A stretch of DNA of 5,260 nucleotides from contig JAFYKS010000083.1 in assembly GCA_017537495.1 (NCBI GenBank), positions 1 to 5,260 on the forward strand, given 5' to 3'. Below, in pieces: positions 1 to 4,668 of the stretch. Below the pieces are notes generated by a model that saw only the letters and a list, made by a program, of their open reading frames with translations, did no database searches and was not told where the DNA came from. How positions within the stretch are numbered: the stretch's first letter is position 1; the number at the start of each line of letters is the position of its first letter. Position numbers and translations under genes: made by a program. The stretch comes from Bacillota bacterium. Lineage in GTDB: Bacteria; Bacillota; Clostridia; Peptostreptococcales; Anaerovoracaceae.

Positions 1-3
1 AAT

Positions 4-79
4 TGGTGGATCCTCAGGGGTTCGAACCCTGGACACCCTGATTAAGAGTCAGGTGCTCTGCCAGCTGAGCTAAGGATCC
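4..79 (-). tRNA. tRNA-Lys(CTT), distal copy
   Basis: This 76-nt tRNA gene, read on the minus strand, folds as a complete cloverleaf. The 7-bp acceptor stem is GGATCCT/AGGATCC, the D stem is GCTC/GAGC, and the anticodon stem is CCTGA/TCAGG around a loop with CTT at positions 34-36. The T arm is CAGGG-TTCGAAC-CCCTG, followed by discriminator A73 and an encoded CCA. The CTT anticodon reads the lysine codon AAG. The sequence is identical to the other two copies. It is the last of the three in the direction of transcription and lies beyond a terminator-like hairpin at 104-127, so it may be expressed mainly by readthrough. I see no promoter in its own 55-nt upstream spacer. Confidence 0.98.
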
Positions 80-103
80 ACATCCTTGTTTCGGTTACGC
101 AGT

Positions 104-127
104 AAAAAACAGGCCATTCGCCTGTTT
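104..127 (-). terminator. Terminator-like hairpin inside the tRNA array
   Basis: On the minus strand AAACAGGC and GCCTGTTT form a perfect 8-bp stem around a 5-nt loop (GAATG). Six consecutive T residues follow, the first three of which are also in the stem. The plus strand lacks a T-run after the stem, so this would act only on leftward tRNA transcription. It sits between the second and third tRNA genes of the transcript. It could equally be a processing hairpin. The U-tract beyond the stem is only three long, so termination may be leaky. Confidence 0.6.
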
Positions 128-134
128 AAAAAAT

Positions 135-210
135 TGGTGGATCCTCAGGGGTTCGAACCCTGGACACCCTGATTAAGAGTCAGGTGCTCTGCCAGCTGAG
201 CTAAGGATCC
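135..210 (-). tRNA. tRNA-Lys(CTT), middle copy
   Basis: This is a base-for-base identical copy of the 76-nt tRNA-Lys gene with anticodon CTT and an encoded CCA. It reads AAG codons and is transcribed leftward, second in the array. The shared sequence runs slightly past the tRNA on both sides (AATT after CCA and TGT before G1), giving an 82-nt repeated unit as expected from tandem duplication. The spacer to the upstream copy (211-246) is 36 nt and shows no promoter, so it is probably co-transcribed with the copy at 247-322. Confidence 0.98.
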
Positions 211-229
211 ACAGTCCTCCGGTTAAAAT

Positions 230-333
230 CAGTAAGTTGTAAAAATTGGTGGATCCTCAGGGGTTCGAACCCTGGACACCCTGATTAAGAGTCAGGTGCT
301 CTGCCAGCTGAGCTAAGGATCCACAACTTACTG
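230..333. repeat. 11-bp inverted repeat flanking one tRNA gene
   Basis: CAGTAAGTTGT at 230-240 and its exact reverse complement at 323-333 bracket the tRNA at 247-322. In the leftward precursor RNA the upstream arm is directly joined to tRNA base 1. The downstream arm follows CCA after the 6 nt AUUUUU. The two arms would therefore pair and extend the acceptor stem. The other two copies lack a matching pair. A role in precursor processing is inference. Confidence 0.75.
247..322 (-). tRNA. tRNA-Lys(CTT), promoter-proximal copy
   Basis: This is the third identical tRNA-Lys gene and the first to be transcribed, because the only good promoter (356-384) lies just upstream. It has a full cloverleaf, anticodon CTT and encoded CCA, and serves AAG codons. 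The leader from the predicted start to tRNA base 1 is about 27 nt. This copy differs from the others only in its surroundings, where 11-nt leader and trailer arms are perfectly complementary. Confidence 0.98.
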
Positions 334-355
334 CCTTATCCGCGGCACATTTGGT

Positions 356-384
356 ATAATAACATATCCAGAAACAAAAGTCAA
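356..384 (-). promoter_or_regulatory. Housekeeping-sigma promoter of the tRNA-Lys array
   Basis: Read leftward, the -35 is TTGACT (384-379), the spacer is exactly 17 nt, and the -10 is TATTAT (361-356). A TG at 364-363 provides an extended -10. The predicted start is near 349. This is one base from consensus in each hexamer and fits the strong constitutive promoters usual for stable RNA genes. Confidence 0.88.
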
Positions 385-388
385 CAAC

Positions 389-415
389 TTTTTTCATTTT
401 TTCGTTAATTTTTTT
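389..415 (-). promoter_or_regulatory. A-tract UP-element-like region behind the tRNA promoter
   Basis: Three runs of A on the minus strand (T on the plus strand, at 389-394, 397-402 and 409-415) lie directly upstream of the -35. Their spacing is roughly one helical turn. Such tracts are known to bind the RNA polymerase alpha C-terminal domain or to bend DNA at strong stable-RNA promoters. Its function here is inferred from position and composition only. The remainder of the divergent gap (416-498) shows only a weak 12-bp direct repeat, CATTATTCC(C/T)TC, at 458-469 and 487-498. Confidence 0.45.
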
Positions 416-498
416 GAATTTCTTTAACCGACTTTTCCCGCGGCCTCCCGTCCGCCTCATTATTCCCTCAATTTCAACGTTTCAGCCATTATTCCTTC

Positions 499-528
499 TT
501 GTGTACTAACGGTGAAATATGTTAAAAT
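499..528 (+). promoter_or_regulatory. Probable promoter of the ABC-F gene
   Basis: TTGTGT at 499-504 and TAAAAT at 523-528 are separated by 18 nt. A TG at 520-521 gives an extended -10. The predicted start is about 535, leaving a 58-nt 5' leader before the ATG at 593. The -35 is weak, but the extended -10 compensates. This placement also rules out the longer coding frame that opens at 512, which would begin upstream of the transcription start. Confidence 0.6.
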
Positions 529-536
529 ATTAGGGT

Positions 537-575
537 ATGTTTTGTATTTCATTCAATTTTTTAATATTTATCTGA
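537..575 (+). other. Possible 12-codon leader ORF before the ABC-F gene
   Basis: An ATG only about two bases after the predicted transcription start opens a frame reading MFCISFNFLIFI and stopping at TGA 573-575. The stop is one base before the AAGGGAG ribosome binding site of the ABC-F gene. It has no usable Shine-Dalgarno of its own and would have to be translated as a near-leaderless message. Hydrophobic leader peptides do control some antibiotic-resistance ABC-F and erm genes. The AT-rich composition also makes a chance ORF of this length easy. Confidence 0.2.
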
Positions 576-576
576 T

Positions 577-583
577 AAGGGAG
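577..583 (+). promoter_or_regulatory. Ribosome binding site that fixes the ABC-F start
   Basis: AAGGGAG ends 9 nt before the ATG at 593. No such site precedes the in-frame ATG at 512, so the shorter reading is chosen. Confidence 0.85.
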
Positions 584-592
584 ACACATTTT

Positions 593-2155
593 ATGAGTTT
601 ATTAGTAGTAGAAAAGGTAACCCACGGTTTCGGCGCACGTCAGATTCTGGAAGATGCATCCTTCCGTCTGCTGAAGGGCGAACACATCGGCCTCATCGGT
701 GCCAACGGCGAAGGGAAATCCACATTCTTAAATATCATTACCGGTAAGATCATGCCGGATGCCGGAAACATCACCTGGTCCCGCCACGTAACCGTTGGCT
801 ACCTGGATCAGCACTCCGTACTGAAGAAGGGCATGACCATCCGTGAAGTTCTGCGTACTGCATTCAACCACATGTATGAACTGGAAGCAGAAATGATGAA
901 GCTCTATGAAGATATGGCCGAAGCAGATCCGGAAAAGATTGACGAAATGATGGAAGATGCAGGTGAAATCCAGGGTATTCTGGAATCCTCCGGTTTCTAC
1001 CAGCTGGACGCAAAGATTGAAGAAGTAGCCAACGGCCTGGGTCTGGGTGACGTAGGTCTGGACAGAGACGTTACCGACCTGTCCGGCGGTCAGAGAACCA
1101 AGACTCTGCTGGTTAAGCTGCTGCTGGAAAATCCGTCCATCCTGATTCTGGACGAACCGACCAACTATCTGGACCACGAACACATCGTATGGCTGACAAG
1201 ATATCTGCAGGAATATGAAAACGCTTTCATCCTGGTTTCCCACGACATGGACTTCCTGAACTCTGTAGTTAACGTAATCTACAACCTGGACGGCGGCAAC
1301 CTGACCCGCTACACCGGCGACTACGAAAACTTCCAGAGAATGTACGAAATCCAGAAGGCACAGGAACTGGCTGCTTACAAGCGCCAGCAGGCTGAAATCG
1401 AAGAACTGGAAGACTTCATTGCCAGAAATAAGGCTCGTGTTGCTACACGAAACATGGCCATGTCCCGTCAGAAGAAGCTGGACAAGATGGAAATCATCGA
1501 ACGTCCAACCGAAAAGATCAAACCGGAATTCAGATTCCTCATGGCCCGTACCCCTTCCCGCTTCATCGTTCAGGCTGAAGACCTGGTAATCGGCTACTCT
1601 AAGGATGAGCCTCTGACTCGTCCGGTATCCTTCACTCTGGAAAGAGGCCAGAAGGTTGCCATTGTCGGCACCAACGGTCTGGGTAAGACTACCCTGCTGA
1701 AGACCATTCTGGGCAAACTCCCTGCTCTCGACGGTAAGGTTGAGCTGGGCGACTACCTGTTCCCTGGATATTTTGAGCAGGAAGCAGAACGCGACTCCGA
1801 CATCACCGCTCTGGATTACTTCTGGAAAGAGTTCCCTTCCATGGAAAACAGAGAATGCCGTCTGTGCCTGTCCAAGTGCGGCCTGACCAATGACCACATC
1901 ACCAGCCAGATGAGAGTTCTTTCCGGCGGCGAAAACGCCAAGGCAAGAATGGCAGTTGTTATGAACCGCGAACACAACTGGCTGATCCTGGACGAACCGA
2001 CCAACCACCTGGACGTGGAAGCAAAGGAAGAACTGAAGCGCGCTCTGAAGGAATACCCAGGCACCATCCTGATGGTATCCCACGATCCAACCTTCTACGA
2101 AGACTGGGTAACTGACATCTGGAATGTAGAAGACTGGACAACTAAGATCGTTTAA
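593..2155 (+). CDS. yfmM: ABC-F family ATPase, YfmM type
   Basis: This encodes a 520-residue soluble protein with two ABC ATPase domains and no membrane segment. ABC-F proteins bind the ribosomal E-site region and act on stalled or antibiotic-bound ribosomes. Domain 1 has Walker A GANGEGKST (36-44), signature LSGGQ (163-167), Walker B ILILDE (183-188) and switch His217. Domain 2 has Walker A GTNGLGKTT (359-367), LSGGE (443-447), Walker B ending DE (467-468) and His497. Both catalytic glutamates are present, so both sites look active. A basic charged linker (about 240-320, containing ARNKARVATRNMAMSRQKK) corresponds to the ribosome-contacting interdomain segment. Length and linker resemble my memory of Bacillus YfmM (about 518 aa), more than YkpA/YbiT or the longer YdiF and YfmR. 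There is no resistance-type evidence. Codon use is strongly biased (about 28 AAG to 4 AAA for lysine; CTG and GAA preferred), suggesting high expression. It is transcribed alone, divergently from the tRNA array. Confidence 0.92.
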   Translation: MSLLVVEKVTHGFGARQILEDASFRLLKGEHIGLIGANGEGKSTFLNIITGKIMPDAGNITWSRHVTVGYLDQHSVLKKGMTIREVLRTAFNHMYELEAEMMKLYEDMAEADPEKIDEMMEDAGEIQGILESSGFYQLDAKIEEVANGLGLGDVGLDRDVTDLSGGQRTKTLLVKLLLENPSILILDEPTNYLDHEHIVWLTRYLQEYENAFILVSHDMDFLNSVVNVIYNLDGGNLTRYTGDYENFQRMYEIQKAQELAAYKRQQAEIEELEDFIARNKARVATRNMAMSRQKKLDKMEIIERPTEKIKPEFRFLMARTPSRFIVQAEDLVIGYSKDEPLTRPVSFTLERGQKVAIVGTNGLGKTTLLKTILGKLPALDGKVELGDYLFPGYFEQEAERDSDITALDYFWKEFPSMENRECRLCLSKCGLTNDHITSQMRVLSGGENAKARMAVVMNREHNWLILDEPTNHLDVEAKEELKRALKEYPGTILMVSHDPTFYEDWVTDIWNVEDWTTKIV

Positions 2156-2174
2156 TCACGGCGGTCCGAAAGCG

Positions 2175-2212
2175 ATACCGGAAATTTCAATTTTTTTCGC
2201 AAAATCCGGTAT
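2175..2212. repeat. 38-bp palindrome-ended repeat, copy A
   Basis: The unit begins ATACCGGA and ends TCCGGTAT (an 8-bp terminal inverted repeat) around a T-rich 22-nt centre. It matches copy B (2372-2409) at 33 of 38 positions. All differences are central (unit positions 12-14 and 23-24), and the arms are perfectly conserved. It lies 20 nt after the ABC-F stop codon. It could be a small interspersed repeat or a transcript-end stem. I cannot tell whether it recurs elsewhere in the genome. Confidence 0.75.
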
Positions 2213-2239
2213 TCTGACGCCGATTTCAAACAAAAAACA

Positions 2240-2279
2240 CCCTCCATTCCCAATTATTTTCGGGATGGAGGGATTTTTT
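2240..2279 (+). terminator. Strong, probably bidirectional, intrinsic terminator
   Basis: CCCTCCATTCC (2240-2250) pairs with GGGATGGAGGG (2262-2272) in an 11-bp stem with one G-U pair and an 11-nt loop, followed by six T residues (2274-2279). It ends the ABC-F transcript 84 nt after its stop codon. Six A residues at 2232-2237 give a U-run on the opposite strand too, so it can also end the leftward transcript from the RidA-like gene. This suits its place between convergent units. Confidence 0.92.
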
Positions 2280-2287
2280 ATGGTTTT

Positions 2288-2312
2288 AATCGTTTTTTCG
2301 ACAAAATCCGCC
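2288..2312. repeat. Degenerate partial copy of the 38-bp repeat
   Basis: The segment begins AATCGT, continues with six T, and ends CAAAATCCG. It aligns with the central and right part of copies A and B if two bases are deleted. It lacks the left ATACCGGA arm, and the right arm is altered (CCGCC in place of CCGGT). It lies between the two full copies and just after the terminator. It may be a decayed third unit, or a chance match helped by low complexity. Confidence 0.4.
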
Positions 2313-2371
2313 AAGTTTCGCAGGCGCCAACGGTCCGCCAGCATGTCTGCAGCCAGCCAGTTTCTGAGTTT

Positions 2372-2409
2372 ATACCGGAAATCGTAATTTTTTGTGCAAA
2401 ATCCGGTAT
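2372..2409. repeat. 38-bp palindrome-ended repeat, copy B
   Basis: This is the second full copy, in the same orientation as copy A and with the same intact ATACCGGA and TCCGGTAT ends. It starts 197 nt after copy A and ends 13 nt from the stop codon of the leftward RidA-like gene. Together the two copies bracket the terminator in this 267-nt gap, which otherwise shows no credible coding sequence. Confidence 0.75.
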
Positions 2410-2422
2410 CCAGCGACCTGTG

Positions 2423-2800
2423 CTATTTCACAGCCCACATCACCACTTCTACCATGTAACCAGGCAGCAGGCCTACCTGCACTGCACGGCGGCATGGCTT
2501 CGGATCCGGCATGATTTCACGGTAAACGGCATTGAAGTCGCCCCACTGAGCCAGGTCTGCCATGAAAACTTCCACGTTGAATACATTTTCCAGAGTACAT
2601 CCAGCTTCCTTCAGACGCGCTTCACAAGCCAGCAGAGTATTTCTGGACTGTTCTTCGATGGTTTCCGGAATCTGGCCGTCCCAGTCGTCACAGCACTGAC
2701 CGGAGGTTACCACCAGTTCTTTGCCTTCGATGGACAGTACCGGTGAAAACGGATAGCTTACAGGTTCTTTTACATACTTTTCAGGTAATTCAATCTTCAT
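2423..2800 (-). CDS. RidA-like (YjgF/YER057c/UK114) family protein
   Basis: This 125-residue cytosolic protein covers the whole Rid fold. RidA proteins form trimers and hydrolyse reactive enamine/imine intermediates released by PLP enzymes. Family marks are TSGQ (32-35), a Gln/Arg/Asn-rich helix (EEQSRNTL, 49-56), NVEVFMADL (75-83) and the C-terminal strand PCRRAVQVGLLPG. Arg104 aligns with the catalytic arginine of RidA, and Glu118 probably with the glutamate that positions water, allowing one gap. The N-terminal Tyr of the active site seems to be Phe18, so substrate range may differ from housekeeping RidA. The start is the ATG at 2800 with GGAGG five nt upstream. The frame stays open to 3016, but that part lies inside the NYN gene and is Arg-rich nonsense. 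It is last in the leftward operon and overlaps the previous gene by 11 nt, implying translational coupling. No metabolic enzyme neighbours hint at a substrate. Confidence 0.9.
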   Translation of the reverse strand: MKIELPEKYVKEPVSYPFSPVLSIEGKELVVTSGQCCDDWDGQIPETIEEQSRNTLLACEARLKEAGCTLENVFNVEVFMADLAQWGDFNAVYREIMPDPKPCRRAVQVGLLPGYMVEVVMWAVK

Positions 2801-3854
2801 TTTTTCCTCCAAAATTCTTTCTTCTCCAGTTTCTTCTGCCCGGTACCGGGTCTTTCTTTTCCACCAGTGCGGTCTGCGGCGCTGCCACAGGCAGTCCGGA
2901 CTTTTCCGGTGTTTTTTCCGGTTCCGCAGGGGCTGCAGCAGCCGGAGCCGGAAGCTTCTCAGGTACTGCAGGTTTTTCCGGCGCTGCCGGTTTTTCCTGC
3001 TTCTCCTGCTTTTCACGGATATATGTCAGCTTGTTGTTGCTGCCGGGAACACGTTCTTCCTTAAACTCGAAAGCACCCAGGGACTTGATAAACGGTGTAA
3101 ACTTCTTGAAACCGAAGTTACGCACGTCAAAGTCCGGATAACGCTTGAGAATCAGGTTGCCCAGATCTCCCAGTGGGAACCATTCATCTTCGTCGGAATT
3201 TTCTTCCACCATGGCCATAATAGCCTTACGCATGGATCTGGCGGACATGGTCTTAACCGGTACGGATGCATCCGCCTTGGAGCCGGATGGCTTTTCAGCC
3301 TCGGCAGCAGATGTTTTGCCGGAAGGAGCTGCAGCAGCGCCCTTCTTGACTGTTTTGCCGGAACTGCGTGACTCACGTTCTTCCGCTTCGTCGGCCAGGT
3401 CGCCCAGCTCATTATCCAGTGCAATCAGGTCCAGATACTTGAACCGGTTGCAGGATGAGATGAACGGCTTCGGGGTCTTGGTTTCACCCATGCCGATGAC
3501 GTCCATGCCGGCCTCACGCAGGCGTGATGCCAGACGGGTGAAATCGCTGTCGCTGGTTACCAGACAAAATCCTTCCACCTTGCCGGAGTAGAGGATGTCC
3601 ATGGCATCGATAATCATGGCGGAGTCGGTGGCGTTCTTGCCTACCGTATAGCTGTACTGCTGAATCGGGGTGATGGAATGTTCCAGCAGCATGGTCTTCC
3701 AGCGGGCGAACTTGGGTTTGGTCCAGTCCGCGTAAATTCGCTTATAGGTAGCGACACCGTAGTTGGATATTTCATCCAGAATAATCTTTACATACTTATC
3801 AGATACATTGTCGGCATCGATGAGCACCGCGTATCTTCTGTCTTCTCTGTTCAC
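2790..3854 (-). CDS. NYN (LabA/DUF88) nuclease-like domain protein with LOTUS/OST-HTH domain
   Basis: This 354-residue protein has no signal or membrane segments. Residues 1-145 form a PIN-like NYN domain. The acidic metal-site residues are in place: LIDADN (11-16, Asp13 and Asp15), KNATDSAMIIDAMDIL (Asp77, Asp83) and TSDSDF (100-105, Asp102 and Asp104). RNase activity is therefore plausible. Residues 146-202 are a charged, Ala/Ser-rich linker. Residues 203-281 form an OST-HTH/LOTUS winged-helix fold (WFPLGDLGNLI, then YPDFDVRNFGFKK), a known RNA-binding module. Residues 283-340 are Pro/Ala/Glu/Lys-rich and disordered, ending in a basic tip (GRRNWRRKNFGG). The start is a GTG, as the adjacent ATG runs straight into TGA. 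Two Shine-Dalgarno-like sites lie upstream: AGGAGG (4 nt) and AGGAGA (11 nt). It sits 41 nt after the TIM-barrel gene, and its last codons contain the ribosome binding site of the RidA-like gene. The RNA target is unknown. Confidence 0.9.
   Translation of the reverse strand: MNREDRRYAVLIDADNVSDKYVKIILDEISNYGVATYKRIYADWTKPKFARWKTMLLEHSITPIQQYSYTVGKNATDSAMIIDAMDILYSGKVEGFCLVTSDSDFTRLASRLREAGMDVIGMGETKTPKPFISSCNRFKYLDLIALDNELGDLADEAEERESRSSGKTVKKGAAAAPSGKTSAAEAEKPSGSKADASVPVKTMSARSMRKAIMAMVEENSDEDEWFPLGDLGNLILKRYPDFDVRNFGFKKFTPFIKSLGAFEFKEERVPGSNNKLTYIREKQEKQEKPAAPEKPAVPEKLPAPAAAAPAEPEKTPEKSGLPVAAPQTALVEKKDPVPGRRNWRRKNFGGKNED
2806..2810 (-). promoter_or_regulatory. Ribosome binding site of the RidA-like gene, inside the NYN gene
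   Basis: GGAGG on the minus strand lies 5 nt before the ATG at 2800. It also encodes part of the Gly-Gly pair near the NYN protein C-terminus, so ribosomes finishing NYN end on the initiation region of the next gene. Confidence 0.85.
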
Positions 3855-3858
3855 ATTG

Positions 3859-3871
3859 CCTCCTGTCTCCT
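3859..3871 (-). promoter_or_regulatory. Tandem ribosome binding sites for the GTG-start NYN gene
   Basis: The minus strand carries AGGAGA (3871-3866) and AGGAGG (3864-3859), which are 11 and 4 nt from the GTG at 3854. Neither spacing is ideal, but together they support this start. No ATG in frame exists nearby upstream. Confidence 0.7.
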
Positions 3872-3895
3872 GCCCTTTGCGGGCGGCGGGGGGGA

Positions 3896-4621
3896 CTATA
3901 ATTCTTCCATTGCATTGAGAATGGTCACATGACCTTCCACTGCTTCGGTCACGTCTTCTTCTTCGCGGTAGCGCTTCATGATATCTGCGAAAATCTCTGC
4001 CGTTGACGGCGGCGTGTAGCTGATGCAGTCCGCCCCGGCTTCAATGGTCGCCAGAATGCTTTCAGCGGTCGGACCGCCGGTGGCAATAATGGGCACCTTC
4101 GGGTATTTTTCCCGAATGCAGCGAACCACTTCCGGTGTCCGTGCAGCCGCAGATACGTTCAGAATGGAAACGCCCGCTTCCAGACGCCCCTCAATGTCTG
4201 CATGTTCATTAATGACTGTGGCTATAATCGGAATGTCCACAACCTGACTGATCAGGCGAATGTTATCGTTGGTCACCGGGGCATTTACGACCACTCCCCA
4301 GGCACCGTCGCCTTCTGCGTCATTGGCAATATTGGCGGACCGCTGTCCGTTGGTAATGCCGCCGCCCACCCCCACAAATACGGGCATAGGGGCCACATTG
4401 ATGATTGCCTGTGAAATAACCTGCTGCGGCGTAAACGGATAGACTGCCAGTACAGCATCCGCATTGCAGCTTCGGATAATGGCGATATCCGTAGTGAAAA
4501 TCACCGACTTAATCCGCCGACCCATAATCACAAGGCCCCGCGCCTTGTAGATTTCCTTCGGCAGTTCCAAATACTTGGATCTGAGCTTGCCCTCAATCTT
4601 GGTTAATTCCTTCCTTTCCAT
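3896..4621 (-). CDS. TIM-barrel protein of unknown function (often labelled 'hydrolase')
   Basis: This 241-residue soluble protein has the alternating strand/helix pattern of a (beta/alpha)8 barrel with a phosphate-binding end, as in the HisA, ThiG and NanE superfamily. Visible elements are VFVGVGGGIT (81-90), GVVVNAPVTND (109-119), IPIIATVINEHADI (130-143), ILNVSAAARTPEVV (153-166), IIATGGPT (178-185) and EAGADCISYTPPS (194-206). The GGP plus EAGAD pair matches the usual C-terminal phosphate-gripping loops. I recall similar Firmicute proteins annotated simply as hydrolase without experimental support, so no reaction is assigned. It starts at an ATG with GGGAGG 9 nt upstream. It lies 47 nt after ylmH and 41 nt before the NYN gene in the same direction, so probably in one transcript. 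The C-terminal 25 residues are acidic and may lie outside the barrel. Confidence 0.85.
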   Translation of the reverse strand: MERKELTKIEGKLRSKYLELPKEIYKARGLVIMGRRIKSVIFTTDIAIIRSCNADAVLAVYPFTPQQVISQAIINVAPMPVFVGVGGGITNGQRSANIANDAEGDGAWGVVVNAPVTNDNIRLISQVVDIPIIATVINEHADIEGRLEAGVSILNVSAAARTPEVVRCIREKYPKVPIIATGGPTAESILATIEAGADCISYTPPSTAEIFADIMKRYREEEDVTEAVEGHVTILNAMEEL

Positions 4622-4630
4622 TCCCTGTTT

Positions 4631-4636
4631 CCTCCC
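4631..4636 (-). promoter_or_regulatory. Ribosome binding site of the TIM-barrel gene
   Basis: GGGAGG on the minus strand is 9 nt from the ATG at 4621. It lies in the 47-nt gap after ylmH, which contains no recognisable promoter or terminator, supporting co-transcription. Confidence 0.8.
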
Positions 4637-4668
4637 TCAAAATCTCCTCATCCGGCCTGCCCGGCAGA

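Noticed and set aside
1..322. A CRISPR-like array, because three near-identical units are regularly spaced
   Set aside because: Each 82-nt unit contains a complete tRNA-Lys cloverleaf with CCA. The spacers are 36 and 55 nt and contain hairpin and leader sequences.
4..322. Integration site of a mobile element at the tRNA genes
   Set aside because: No integrase gene is present, and the repeated tRNA copies are full length and tandem, not a gene plus a distant 3'-end fragment.
257..460. A 67-codon minus-strand frame over the promoter and a tRNA gene
   Set aside because: It runs into the tRNA-Lys gene and over its promoter. The C-terminal residues are translated tRNA sequence.
512..592. A 27-residue N-terminal extension of the ABC-F protein from the ATG at 512
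   Set aside because: It begins upstream of the predicted -10, has no Shine-Dalgarno and adds residues not expected for the family, while the ATG at 593 has a good AAGGGAG site.
728..2083. A 451-codon open frame antisense to the ABC-F gene
   Set aside because: It mirrors a gene with intact ABC motifs. The frame stays open because the codon-biased ABC-F gene avoids TTA, CTA and TCA. The translation has no recognisable domain and no ribosome binding site.
2156..2344. A 62-codon minus-strand frame in the convergent gap
   Set aside because: It spans the terminator and repeat copy A and lacks a ribosome binding site.
2790..2806. Programmed -1 frameshift site (A_AAA_AAT) at the end of the NYN gene
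   Set aside because: The heptamer pattern is present, but a -1 shift does not enter the RidA-like frame, and the RidA-like gene has its own start and ribosome binding site.
2801..3016. An upstream extension of the RidA-like protein by 72 residues
   Set aside because: It lies wholly within the NYN gene in another frame, is an Arg/Lys-rich out-of-frame translation, and the ATG at 2800 has GGAGG at proper spacing.
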